A stretch of 64,000 nt of DNA from Corynebacterium sp. 74A (GTDB lineage Bacteria; Actinomycetota; Actinomycetes; Mycobacteriales; Mycobacteriaceae). Positions 1 through 8,208 of this stretch are shown piece by piece (the stretch's first letter is position 1; each line of letters starts with the position of its first letter). The notes under the pieces are model-generated. The model saw nothing but the letters and a program-made list of their open reading frames with translations. It made no database searches and was not told the origin of the DNA. The position numbers and the translations under genes were made by a program. The stretch is taken from assembly GCF_008930665.1 (NCBI RefSeq), contig NZ_PQMG01000001.1, forward strand, positions 124,001-188,000, in the 5' to 3' direction.

Positions 1-126
1 TGGACGGACGTCGAAGCCAGCACGCACACAAGCGAGGAGGAAACAAGCGTCATCAGTGCACGGCGTGCGCGCCGCCGAGGGAAACGACCTCGGTGCTCGG
101 TAGACGTGGCCACAAATTCTCCTTAG
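1..126 (+). CDS. C-terminal fragment of an unidentified ORF entering from the left edge
   Basis: Frame 1 is open from the first base to a TAG at 124-126, giving about 41 residues with an acidic Glu-run followed by an Arg-rich stretch. No family is recognised and the start lies outside the window. It could be the tail of a real gene or a chance open frame; the short length makes this uncertain. Confidence 0.25.
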   Translation, partial: WTDVEASTHTSEEETSVISARRARRRGKRPRCSVDVATNSP

Positions 127-770
127 GCGCTATCGAAAACTAGATCAGAGCTACTCCTATCCCGCGCCCTGTGCCGCCTCAGCTAAGACAACACATGGTC
201 AAGATAGGGGTGCAGCAACCGCAGCCTCACCCGCGGGAATCGGGCGTGCGGCGCGCGCACCATGTATCGGCCAGTGAGTACCGCACGGCTATTGCCATCA
301 CACCCGCCGTGTCTTCGACTCGAATTCTGCTCTGGATCTATCCTGCGACCACGGGTAAAAGCAAGCTTCCCCACGTGCTCTTCGATGTGGCCATGCGCCA
401 TCGCAGTGCGCCGGGAGTCTCAAACTCTGAGCGAGACTCACGCTCCTGTGATGAATGCGGGTAGGAACCAGCAGTCAATGAACTCGATATGAAGATATCC
501 CGCCGCCGGCATGGCGCCAGAGGCGAGGGCGTTGTTCTTGATCACCACGCCGCTGGATGCGGCGCAGTAGAACAACTGTGGCGTCTGAAGGTGATAGAGG
601 CTGAGAAACCTCGGTCTCTCGAACCCAGCACTACTCACAAGCTGACAATGGAAACATTAGGACACAATCGGTACCAATAACCAGACAATCCACTTGAGTC
701 ACACGAGTAAAGCCCTGCCCCATGACTCTGCGGGCGGCTCACCTGCGAACTTAGCTTTATCAAAAAGATA

Positions 771-786
771 TGTGAGTTTGCTCACT
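771..786. promoter_or_regulatory. CRP/GlxR-like operator
   Basis: TGTGAGTTTGCTCACT fits the TGTGA-N6-TCACA CRP-family pattern used by GlxR of corynebacteria, with one mismatch in the outer half-sites and TT for the usual central TA. No gene start lies directly downstream on either strand, so its target is unclear. Confidence 0.4.
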
Positions 787-832
787 TGCGCAGAGATATC
801 GGCGTGTCACGCTGCGAAAAGGGGCGAAAGTA

Positions 833-851
833 GTGTTCGACTTTCGAACAC
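833..851 (-). terminator. Hairpin downstream of the Rv1476-like gene
   Basis: Perfect 8-bp arms GTGTTCGA and TCGAACAC with a 3-nt loop lie 40 nt past the stop of the minus-strand gene at 891. On the minus strand the hairpin is followed by a short pyrimidine-rich stretch, so it probably ends that transcript. Confidence 0.5.
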
Positions 852-890
852 GTCTGAATGCTAGGTTTAATACTGTCTAGCGTACAGGCT

Positions 891-1412
891 TTACTTGCAG
901 TGAAGCTTCGCGCTCCAGCGAGCACTAAAAGCCGTCGCGACGGCCACGAGGGCGAGCGTGCCCACGACAAGAGGTACAGCCCCAACACTTGACCCAGGCA
1001 GTTCTTCGACCACCTCGCGCGCCCCAAGGACATAGTCCGTTGTGGTGGCGAGGCTATATTGCACACTTTCAATATCGGCGCGGGCATGCTCACTCGAGAC
1101 CACCGCGGCACTGCCGGGAGTGCGCACCATCATCAAGCTGGAGTCCGTGGCATCGGCGGCCGCCTGTGCAATATCGCGTTCATCGCCCGGCCCAGGCTGC
1201 TTCGCGCCCAGCACGATGATCCCGGGATTCTCATAGCCCTCCCCCTCGGCCATGTCCACAACTTCCACGAGCTTGGCGTTGAGCGCCGCATTGCCCTCAT
1301 GCTCATAGCTGAAGGCCACTCCATCCTCCTCAAGCTGGGCAATTATGGAGGCCATATCTATAGAGCTCGGAACCATGGATGCTGTATCGCTTTCTTGCTT
1401 ATCGACGCTCAC
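891..1412 (-). CDS. Rv1476-family membrane protein
   Basis: Protein of 173 residues, divergent from aconitase. A cytoplasmic-looking acidic N-terminal domain (about residues 15-140, mixed alpha/beta, with a GIIVLGAK strand) is followed by one transmembrane segment near residues 143-163 and a short basic tail, so it looks like a C-terminally anchored protein. The same divergent pair, a small membrane protein beside acn, occurs as Rv1475c/Rv1476 in M. tuberculosis and in C. glutamicum, which is the main basis for the call. The GTG start at 1412 has GAGGGG six bases upstream; an alternative ATG at 1376 has no good ribosome site. With the GTG start, codons 2-5 overlap the 12-bp repeat at 1397-1408. 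Function unknown. Confidence 0.75.
   Translation of the reverse strand: MSVDKQESDTASMVPSSIDMASIIAQLEEDGVAFSYEHEGNAALNAKLVEVVDMAEGEGYENPGIIVLGAKQPGPGDERDIAQAAADATDSSLMMVRTPGSAAVVSSEHARADIESVQYSLATTTDYVLGAREVVEELPGSSVGAVPLVVGTLALVAVATAFSARWSAKLHCK
1397..1408 (+). repeat. 12-bp word GCTTATCGACGC, copy 1
   Basis: First of seven exact copies in the window. It lies at the 5' end of the Rv1476-like gene and reads GCGTCGATAAGC in the direction of that gene. Confidence 0.6.
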
Positions 1413-1678
1413 TCGCCGCCCCTCGGGACACCCCTAGTTAAGGGGGGCGGATCCTTGCCCACTGAGTCTAGTGCACCACTCCCCCAGATCTCGCTACCGC
1501 GCGGAGGGTATATATATTGCCCAATTCTTTGCCCACACGTGCTCTAATCTCCTCCATCTCCACGGCGTTCCGGCTACCATGGACAGATAGGTGCGGCGTG
1601 ACGCACGCCGCCGTTTTCACCCCCGCGATGGGGTGGAAGCGCTGGCTGCACCGCGTTGCCCGCCCAATCTTTATTAAA

Positions 1679-1694
1679 CATAACGAGCGTACTG
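1679..1694 (+). promoter_or_regulatory. AcnR operator in the acn promoter region
   Basis: CATAACGAGCGTACTG matches the published C. glutamicum AcnR motif CAGNACnnncGTACTG at all but one defined position. It lies 145 nt before the acn start, and an acnR gene follows acn, so autonomous repression of aconitase is likely here too. Placement relative to the transcription start is not established. Confidence 0.6.
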
Positions 1695-1838
1695 TTATGC
1701 TGGTTTGGGTTCGCACCGGATACCAGTGCCCATGCATGTAAGTGGCACGGATTCGGGGCGCCGCGAGGGAGGAGTCAGCCTAAGACGAACCGCCCCTCGC
1801 AGCAGTTCACTCATATTTTCTAGGAAACGGAGCTTTAC

Positions 1839-4643
1839 GTGACTGAAAGCAATAACTCCTTTGATGCGAAGAAGACGCTCGAGGTCGGCGATAAGTCTTA
1901 TGACTACTTTGCCCTCGATGCCGTCGATGGCATGGAGAAGCTGCCCTACTCTCTGAAGGTTCTCGCCGAGAACCTTCTGCGTACCGAGGACGGGCTCAAC
2001 ACCACCGCCGACCACATCAAGGCACTAGCCAACTGGGATCCGGAGGCTGAGCCGGACACCGAGATTCAGTTCACCCCGGCCCGCGTGCTCATGCAGGACT
2101 TCACCGGTGTGCCCTGTGTGGTGGACTTGGCCACCATGCGTGAGGCCGTGTCTAGCCTGGGCGGCAACCCTGATCAGGTGAACCCCCTGAACCCGGCTGA
2201 GATGGTCATTGACCACTCCGTGATCGTCGAGGCCTTCGGCCGTTCCGACGCCCTGGAGAGGAACGTGGACATCGAGTACCAGCGCAATGAGGAGCGCTAT
2301 AAGTTCCTCCGCTGGGGCGCCGAGAACTTCTCCAACTTCCGCGTTGTTCCTCCGGGAACCGGCATCGTCCACCAGGTGAACATCGAGTACTTGGCGCGCG
2401 TCGTCTTCGACAACGAGGGTCTCGCCTACCCCGATACCTGTATCGGCACCGACTCCCACACCACCATGGAAAACGGTCTCGGCATCCTCGGCTGGGGTGT
2501 CGGCGGTATTGAGGCAGAGGCCGCTATGCTCGGCCAGCCCGTATCCATGCTGATCCCGCGCGTGGTGGGCTTCAAGCTCACCGGCGAGATCCCCGCCGGC
2601 GTGACCGCCACCGACGTGGTGCTCACCATCACCGACATGCTCCGCCAGCACGGCGTGGTGCAGAAGTTCGTTGAGTTCTACGGCAACGGCGTGAAGCAGG
2701 TGCCGCTGGCCAACCGCGCCACCATCGGCAACATGTCCCCCGAGTTCGGTTCCACCTGTGCGATCTTCCCGATCGACGAGGAGACCACCAAGTACATGCG
2801 CCTGACCGGCCGCCCAGAGGAGCAGGTTGCTCTGGTCGAGGCCTACGCCAAGGCCCAAGGCATGTGGCTGGAGCAGGACGCCCCCGAGGCCAAGTACTCC
2901 GAGTACCTCGAGCTGGACCTGTCCACCGTGGAGCCCTCCATCGCCGGCCCGAAGCGCCCGCAGGACCGCATCAAGCAGTCCGAGGCCAAGGAGCAGTTCC
3001 GCAAGGATCTGCCGGACTACTGCTCTGCTGAGCCGGTCGACGCCTCCGAGCCCGCCAAGCGTATGGACCACGAGGGTCCGACGGGCGAGTCCGATGGCGC
3101 GTCCAACTACAACGCCTCCCGCGCCGGCCATGGCGAGTCCGCGGCTGAAGGTGCCGAGGGCCGCCAGTCCAACCCGGTCGTGGTGCAGTCCCCGCACGGT
3201 GGCGAATACACCATCGACCACGGCATGGTGGCTATCGCCTCCATCACCTCCTGCACCAACACCTCCAACCCCTCCGTGATGCTCGGCGCTGGCCTGATCG
3301 CCCGCAAGGCCGCGGAGAAGGGCCTGAAGGCAAAGCCGTGGGTGAAGACCATTTGCGCCCCCGGTTCCCAGGTTGTCGACGGCTACTACAAGCGCGCTGA
3401 TCTGTGGAAGGACCTGGAGGCCCTGGGCTTCTACCTTTCCGGCTTCGGCTGCACCACCTGTATCGGTAACTCCGGCCCGCTGCCGCAGGAGATCTCGGAC
3501 GCCATCAACGAGCACGACCTCACTGCTACCGCCGTGCTCTCCGGTAACCGTAACTTCGAAGGCCGCATCTCCCCCGATGTGAAGATGAACTACCTGGCCT
3601 CCCCGATCATGGTGATCGCCTACGCTATCGCCGGCACCATGGACTTCGATTTCGAGGCCCAGCCGCTCGGCCAGGACCAGGACGGCAACGATGTCTTCCT
3701 CAAGGACATCTGGCCCTCCACCCAGGAGATCGAGGACGTCATCGCAGAGTCCATCTCTCGCGACATGTACGTCGAGGACTACGCCGATGTGTTCAAGGGC
3801 GACGAGCAGTGGCGCTCCCTGGACATCCCCACCGGCAAGACCTTCGCATGGGATGAGGATTCCACCTACATCCGCAAGGCTCCCTACTTCGATGGCATGC
3901 AGCCCGAGCCGGCTCCGGTGGAGGACATCCACGGCGCTCGCGTGCTGGCGAAGCTCGGCGACTCCGTCACCACCGACCACATCTCCCCCGCCTCCTCCAT
4001 TAAGCCCGGCACCCCCGCGGCGCAGTACCTGGACGAGAACGGTGTGGAGCAGCAGGACTACAACTCCCTGGGTTCCCGCCGTGGTAACCACGAGGTGATG
4101 ATGCGCGGTACCTTCGCCAACATCCGCCTCGCCAACCAGCTGGTGGATGTGACCGGCGGCTACACCTTGGACTTCACCAAGGATGACGCTCCGCAGTCCT
4201 TCATCTTCGATGCCTGCGAGAACTACAAGGCCGAGGGCACCCCGCTGGTCGTGCTCGCCGGCAAGGAGTACGGCACCGGTTCCTCCCGCGACTGGGCTGC
4301 CAAGGGCACCCTGCTGCTGGGCGTGAAGGCCGTGATTACCGAGTCCTTCGAGCGTATTCACCGCTCCAACCTGATCGGTATGGGCGTCATGCCGCTTCAG
4401 TTCCCGGAGGGCGAGTCCCACGAGTCTCTGGGTCTGACCGGCCACGAGACCTTCGACATCACGGGCATCGAGGAGTTCAACAACGACTCCATCCCGAAGA
4501 CCGTGCACGTCACCGCCACCGCGGAAGACGGCTCCACCACCGAGTTCGACGCCGTTGTGCGTATTGACACCCCCGGTGAGGCCCAGTACTACCGCCACGG
4601 CGGCATCCTGCAGTACGTGCTGCGCAACATGGTCAAGAGCTAG
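1839..4643 (+). CDS. acn: Aconitate hydratase
   Basis: Aconitase of 934 residues, the full length for the AcnA/IRP1 type. It isomerises citrate to isocitrate in the cytosolic TCA cycle. The three [4Fe-4S] ligands are visible as C472 (in SITSCTNTS) and C538/C541 (in [11 protein letters not shown]), and the C-terminal swivel domain carries the SSRDWAAKG substrate motif. Start is GTG with an AGGAAACGGAG ribosome site. A 3' terminator separates it from acnR. The acn-acnR order and the AcnR-like operator upstream indicate iron- and carbon-linked control as in C. glutamicum. Codon use is typical of a highly expressed gene. Confidence 0.98.
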   Translation: MTESNNSFDAKKTLEVGDKSYDYFALDAVDGMEKLPYSLKVLAENLLRTEDGLNTTADHIKALANWDPEAEPDTEIQFTPARVLMQDFTGVPCVVDLATMREAVSSLGGNPDQVNPLNPAEMVIDHSVIVEAFGRSDALERNVDIEYQRNEERYKFLRWGAENFSNFRVVPPGTGIVHQVNIEYLARVVFDNEGLAYPDTCIGTDSHTTMENGLGILGWGVGGIEAEAAMLGQPVSMLIPRVVGFKLTGEIPAGVTATDVVLTITDMLRQHGVVQKFVEFYGNGVKQVPLANRATIGNMSPEFGSTCAIFPIDEETTKYMRLTGRPEEQVALVEAYAKAQGMWLEQDAPEAKYSEYLELDLSTVEPSIAGPKRPQDRIKQSEAKEQFRKDLPDYCSAEPVDASEPAKRMDHEGPTGESDGASNYNASRAGHGESAAEGAEGRQSNPVVVQSPHGGEYTIDHGMVAIASITSCTNTSNPSVMLGAGLIARKAAEKGLKAKPWVKTICAPGSQVVDGYYKRADLWKDLEALGFYLSGFGCTTCIGNSGPLPQEISDAINEHDLTATAVLSGNRNFEGRISPDVKMNYLASPIMVIAYAIAGTMDFDFEAQPLGQDQDGNDVFLKDIWPSTQEIEDVIAESISRDMYVEDYADVFKGDEQWRSLDIPTGKTFAWDEDSTYIRKAPYFDGMQPEPAPVEDIHGARVLAKLGDSVTTDHISPASSIKPGTPAAQYLDENGVEQQDYNSLGSRRGNHEVMMRGTFANIRLANQLVDVTGGYTLDFTKDDAPQSFIFDACENYKAEGTPLVVLAGKEYGTGSSRDWAAKGTLLLGVKAVITESFERIHRSNLIGMGVMPLQFPEGESHESLGLTGHETFDITGIEEFNNDSIPKTVHVTATAEDGSTTEFDAVVRIDTPGEAQYYRHGGILQYVLRNMVKS

Positions 4644-4662
4644 GTCCTAGCTCAGACGTGAG

Positions 4663-4706
4663 ACAAGGCGGGCAGGAAGCATCCAATGCCACCTGCCCGC
4701 CTTTGT
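4663..4706 (+). terminator. Terminator after acn
   Basis: Arms ACAAGGCGGGCAGG and CCTGCCCGCCTTTGT enclose a 15-nt loop, 20 nt past the acn stop and before acnR. It would at least partly separate the two messages. Confidence 0.8.
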
Positions 4707-4730
4707 CGTGAAGAAAGTAGGTGCGGGACT

Positions 4731-5294
4731 ATGCCTAGAGTCAGTTCGAGTGACCTCAATCGACGCCGCCAAGGCATTCTCGACGCGGCGCGGGCCTGCT
4801 TTGCCCAGCACGGCTATGAAGGCGCCACCGTGCGCCGGCTGGAAGAAGCCACCGGGAAATCCCGCGGCGCCATCTTCCACCACTTCAACGATAAAGAGCA
4901 CCTCTTCTTGGCGCTCGCCCGAGAAGACGCTGCCCGCATGGCGGAAGTGACCGCTCGGGAAGGCCTGGTGGAGGTGATGCGCGATATGCTGCACCATCCC
5001 GAGCGCTATGACTGGCTCTCCACCCGGCTAGAGATCTCGCGCATGCTGCGCACCGATCCCCACTTCCGCTCGCTCTGGCAGCAACATCAGGCGGTGCTCG
5101 ATGAAGCCGTGCGCTCGCGCCTCAGCGACAATGCCAGCCGCGGCCGGATGCGCGACGACGTAGAAGTGGATGTGCTCATGGTCTACCTCGAGACCTTCAT
5201 GGATGGGTTCATCTCTCAGCTGGTGAGCGGCCAAGAACCTGCCCACTTGGAGCAGGTTCTCAACCTCATCGAGGAAACCATCCGCGGCCGTTAA
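4731..5294 (+). CDS. acnR: TetR-family repressor AcnR
   Basis: Protein of 187 residues. The N-terminal TetR helix-turn-helix (about residues 10-55) contains GYEGATVRRLEEATGKSRG, practically the sequence known for C. glutamicum AcnR, and the all-alpha ligand domain follows. AcnR binds the acn promoter and represses aconitase. The ATG at 4731 is preceded by AAGAAAGTAGG and gives the family length; the frame remains open further upstream but that would run into the acn terminator. The stop codon overlaps the stop of the convergent fhs gene (5291-5294), with no terminator between them. Confidence 0.95.
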   Translation: MPRVSSSDLNRRRQGILDAARACFAQHGYEGATVRRLEEATGKSRGAIFHHFNDKEHLFLALAREDAARMAEVTAREGLVEVMRDMLHHPERYDWLSTRLEISRMLRTDPHFRSLWQQHQAVLDEAVRSRLSDNASRGRMRDDVEVDVLMVYLETFMDGFISQLVSGQEPAHLEQVLNLIEETIRGR

Positions 5295-6970
5295 AACAGC
5301 CCCGAAATTCGCCCGCTGCCATCGACATCAATGCCGTTGGCAGCGGGCTTTTTCGGCAGCCCCGGCATGGTCATCACATCGCCGGTGAGGGCGACGACGA
5401 ATCCAGCGCCAATCTTGGGAATCAGCTGCCGCACATGCAAGGTGTGGCCCTCAGGGGCGCCCAGCTGGCTCGGATCATCGGAGAAGGAGTACTGCGTCTT
5501 GGAGATCACCACCGGTAGGGTGTCCCAGCCATGATTGCGCAGCACCTGTAGATCCTTGCGGGCCTGCTTAGTGAACTCTACGTCCGCTGCACCGTAGATC
5601 GTGGTGGCAATGGTGTTAATGGAGGCCTCCACGCCCTCGGCGGGGTCATAGAGCGGGGCCGGGTTATTGCGCCCAGAGTTCATCTCCTCCGCCACTGCTG
5701 CTGCCAGCTCGGTGGCACCGGCGCCGCCCTCGGACCACACCTGGGTATCCACCACGGCGAAGCCAGTGCGCTCGGACCACTCCTGCAGCACCGCCCTCTC
5801 TGCATCGGTATCGGAGACGAAGCGGTTGAGCGCCACCACGGGCTGCGCCCCAATTGTGTCGATATTGCGGCAGTGTCGCTCGAGATTCGACAGACCAGCA
5901 TGCAGCGCATCGAGGTTCTCCTCATTGAGTGCCTCGCGCTCTACCCCGCCGTTGTACTTCAGGGAGCGGATGGTGGCGACCACGACTACCGCGTCGGCGG
6001 ACATCTCGCCCATGCGGCACTTGATGTCAAAGAACTTCTCGGCGCCCAGATCGGAGCCGAAACCAGCCTCGGTCACCACCACATCGGCATGTCGCATGGC
6101 GGTCGTGGTGGCGATGAGCGAGTTGCAGCCGTGGGCGATATTGGCGAAGGGTCCACCGTGCACGAGCGCGGGGGTGCCGCCCAAGGTCTGTACGAGGTTG
6201 GGGTGAATGGCATCAGCCATGAGGGCTGTCATGGCCCCCTCGGCGTGGAGATCACCGGCAGTTACGGGCTCGCCTGCGGTTGTGAAGCCAATAACGATGC
6301 GGGCGAAGCGCGCCTTGAGATCCTCCAGATCGCTGGCGAGACAGAGAATGGCCATGATCTCGCTGGCCGCCGTGATATCGAATCCGGTTTCGCGCGGCAC
6401 GCCGTGGGCGCGACCACCCAAGCCGATCACGGCGGTACGCAGCGCCCGATCATTGACATCGAGGCAGCGTTTCCACGTGATGCTGCGGGGATCGATACCG
6501 AGCTCGTTGCCTTGGTGGAGGTGATTGTCGATCATCGCCGCCAGGGTGTTGGTGGCGGTGGAAATGGCGTGGAAATCTCCGGTGAAGTGCAGGTTGATGT
6601 CTTCCATGGGCACCACCTGGGCATAGCCGCCGCCGGCAGCGCCCCCCTTGATGCCCATGACGGGGCCGAGCGAGGGCTCGCGCATAGCCACGATGGTGTT
6701 GTGGCCAGCGTTGCGCAAGGCATCGCCCAAGCCGATGAGCACGGTGGATTTTCCTTCACCGGCGGGGGTGGGCGACATGGCGGTGACGAGCACCAGCTTG
6801 GCGTCGGCGGGTTTCTCGATGCTTGAGGTGATATCCACCTTGGCCTTGCGGGTGCCATAGGGGATCAATTCTTCGTCGCTGAATCCAGCGCGATGGGCGA
6901 TATCCGTGATGGGCTCAAGGGTGTGAGCCTGGGCAATGTCAACGTCCGAGGGTTGGGTGCGAGAACTCAT
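5291..6970 (-). CDS. fhs: Formate-tetrahydrofolate ligase
   Basis: Protein of about 559 residues, the usual length for the monofunctional synthetase. It makes 10-formyl-THF from formate, THF and ATP, feeding purine synthesis and initiator-tRNA formylation. The ATP-binding loop PTPAGEGKST lies near residues 67-76, followed by GLGDALR and SLGPVMGIKGGAAGGGYAQV; the C-terminal TGDVMTMPGLPK signature is intact. An in-frame ATG nine bases earlier (6979) is an alternative start; a much longer upstream frame would overlap the divergent gene and is rejected. In C. glutamicum acnR and the amidotransferase gene are neighbours, so fhs appears inserted between them here. Confidence 0.95.
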   Translation of the reverse strand: MSSRTQPSDVDIAQAHTLEPITDIAHRAGFSDEELIPYGTRKAKVDITSSIEKPADAKLVLVTAMSPTPAGEGKSTVLIGLGDALRNAGHNTIVAMREPSLGPVMGIKGGAAGGGYAQVVPMEDINLHFTGDFHAISTATNTLAAMIDNHLHQGNELGIDPRSITWKRCLDVNDRALRTAVIGLGGRAHGVPRETGFDITAASEIMAILCLASDLEDLKARFARIVIGFTTAGEPVTAGDLHAEGAMTALMADAIHPNLVQTLGGTPALVHGGPFANIAHGCNSLIATTTAMRHADVVVTEAGFGSDLGAEKFFDIKCRMGEMSADAVVVVATIRSLKYNGGVEREALNEENLDALHAGLSNLERHCRNIDTIGAQPVVALNRFVSDTDAERAVLQEWSERTGFAVVDTQVWSEGGAGATELAAAVAEEMNSGRNNPAPLYDPAEGVEASINTIATTIYGAADVEFTKQARKDLQVLRNHGWDTLPVVISKTQYSFSDDPSQLGAPEGHTLHVRQLIPKIGAGFVVALTGDVMTMPGLPKKPAANGIDVDGSGRISGLF

Positions 6971-7007
6971 AGTACCCATCGTAATGAACGCTCGGACACA
7001 GCAAGTA

Positions 7008-7038
7008 TTGACAAAATAGACCAAGCGGTATGTACACT
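7008..7038 (+). promoter_or_regulatory. Probable leaderless promoter of the amidotransferase gene
   Basis: TTGACA at 7008-7013 and TACACT at 7033-7038 (19-nt spacer; TATGTA at 7029 gives 15) place the transcription start at or next to the ATG at 7046, and no Shine-Dalgarno fits. This suggests a leaderless message. Confidence 0.45.
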
Positions 7039-7045
7039 GTCTGCC

Positions 7046-7798
7046 ATGCGTACTTTCTTGGTGGTTTCCCCTCGTCTGGGCCATGCAGTGGCCCGTGCAG
7101 AATTCGACGACTTCCTCAATACTGCAGGACTCGACGCCACCGAGATGGAGCACTACATGCTCGACTCCCCCACAGCGCAACTACCGGATCTCAGCCGCTA
7201 CGCCGGGGTGTTCATCGGCGGCAGCCCCTTCAACGTGACCAATGAGCACTACAGCGAGCACCAATTGGCTGTCCATGAACAATTGGACGCCATCTTGCAC
7301 TCCCCCGTGCCGAGCCTTTTCGTCTGCTTCGGTACCGGCTTTAGCCAAGCCGTCCGCGGTGGCGAGGTTGGCCACACCCACCCCGAGGTAGCCGGGCTGA
7401 CCACGGTGACGCTCAGCGACGCCGCCGCGAGCGATCCTCTGACCGCCGGTGTGCCCGCCACCTTCCGCGCCATGACCGGCCATAAAGAAAACGTCGTGAC
7501 CCCCGCACCGGGATCCACGGTTCTCGCCACTGGCCCCGGCGGCTTCGTGCACATGCTCCGCACCCACGAGCATTCCTGGGCCACCCAGTTCCATCCCGAG
7601 ATGAATGCCGCCGGCATGAAGCGTCGCATGAGCTTCTATATGAACGATGGCTACTTTGCTAAGGACGATTATGAGCGCATCTGCGCGGAACTCGACGCCG
7701 CCGATGTCAGCCCCGCCCACACAATCGTGCACAACTTCATCGCCTTCTCCCGGAACTATGTTCCGCAGTCGTCGACGCTGCGCGAACCCGCGCTCTAG
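7046..7798 (+). CDS. Class I glutamine amidotransferase (GMP-synthase-like)
   Basis: Protein of 250 residues with a class I glutaminase fold. The nucleophile elbow is LFVCFGTGF near residue 94, and the His-Glu pair is in TQFHPEM near residue 181. The residue before the nucleophilic Cys is Val rather than the Gly seen in most family members. There is no synthetase domain, so it is a stand-alone amidotransferase of unknown partner. C. glutamicum has an amidotransferase gene next to acnR; this is its likely counterpart, displaced by fhs. The chosen ATG agrees with the promoter position; the longer frame would start inside fhs. Confidence 0.85.
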   Translation: MRTFLVVSPRLGHAVARAEFDDFLNTAGLDATEMEHYMLDSPTAQLPDLSRYAGVFIGGSPFNVTNEHYSEHQLAVHEQLDAILHSPVPSLFVCFGTGFSQAVRGGEVGHTHPEVAGLTTVTLSDAAASDPLTAGVPATFRAMTGHKENVVTPAPGSTVLATGPGGFVHMLRTHEHSWATQFHPEMNAAGMKRRMSFYMNDGYFAKDDYERICAELDAADVSPAHTIVHNFIAFSRNYVPQSSTLREPAL

Positions 7799-7834
7799 GC
7801 GCTGGCCGCGGGCGCGGTGCTGGGCAGCGGAGTG

Positions 7835-7846
7835 GCGTCGATAAGC
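7835..7846 (-). repeat. 12-bp word GCTTATCGACGC, copy 2
   Basis: Exact copy on the minus strand, in the 92-nt gap between the amidotransferase and ACT-domain genes. It reads GCGTCGATAAGC toward the downstream gene, 45 nt before its start. Confidence 0.6.
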
Positions 7847-7890
7847 ATCCGCTACCCGAGGGGGTCTGGGCGGTGTGGTCTAATAAGACC

Positions 7891-8160
7891 ATGATCGCAA
7901 TCATGACAGTCACCGGTTTGGACCACACCGGCATTATTGCCGCCGTCTCCACCAAGTGTGCAGAGCTGGATGTGAACATCCTCAACGTCTCTCAGACCAT
8001 CATGGATAAGTACTTCACCATGATTCTGCACTGCGAGTTCGACGATTCCGTCCGCGGCATCTCCGATGTGCAGAACGCCATGAAGGATGTGGAGGCCGCC
8101 GAGAAGCTGGAAATCCGCGTCCAATCGGAGGCCATTTTCTCCGCCATGCACAGCATTTAG
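7891..8160 (+). CDS. ACT-domain protein, UPF0237 family
   Basis: Protein of 89 residues consisting of a single ACT domain (beta-alpha-beta-beta-alpha-beta), beginning IAIMTVTGLDHTGIIAAVS with the Asp-Gly/His-Thr-Gly ligand loop typical of amino-acid-sensing ACT modules. The start at 7891 gives the family length; a GTG 18 bases earlier is possible. The bases before the ATG, GGTCTAATAAGACC, form a small inverted repeat containing a -10-like element, so the message may be leaderless. It is followed after 48 nt by the UPF0210 gene, a pairing conserved in many bacteria, which suggests it is the regulatory subunit. The ligand is unknown. Confidence 0.85.
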   Translation: MIAIMTVTGLDHTGIIAAVSTKCAELDVNILNVSQTIMDKYFTMILHCEFDDSVRGISDVQNAMKDVEAAEKLEIRVQSEAIFSAMHSI

Positions 8161-8208
8161 CGGGAGCCCTCCGCGAGTAGTCGATACCACATCCGAGAGA
8201 GAAGACAC

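Larger units (their letters stand above)
127..890. other. Gene-poor region left of the Rv1476-like gene
   Basis: About 760 bases with no convincing coding sequence. The open frames present (for example 183-401 and 438-638 on the minus strand) are short, overlap each other and show neither a recognisable product nor a clear Shine-Dalgarno. Base composition is visibly less GC-rich than the flanking genes. The right part holds a CRP/GlxR-like site (771-786) and a perfect hairpin (833-851), annotated separately. In other corynebacteria a gene for an NlpC/P60 cell-wall protein is expected near here; it is not visible. Confidence 0.5.

Noticed and set aside
171..680. Several short frames on both strands in the left end
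   Set aside because: Mutually overlapping, no Shine-Dalgarno, no recognisable product and composition unlike neighbouring genes.
833..851. LexA (SOS) box
   Set aside because: The half-sites are GTTCGA then TCGAAC, the reverse order of the TCGAAC-N4-GTTCGA type SOS box, and the spacer is 3; a hairpin explains it better.
2025..4598. 857-codon open frame antisense to acn
   Set aside because: It is the complementary frame of a strongly codon-biased GC-rich gene; its product is low-complexity Gly/Val/His-rich and has no family.
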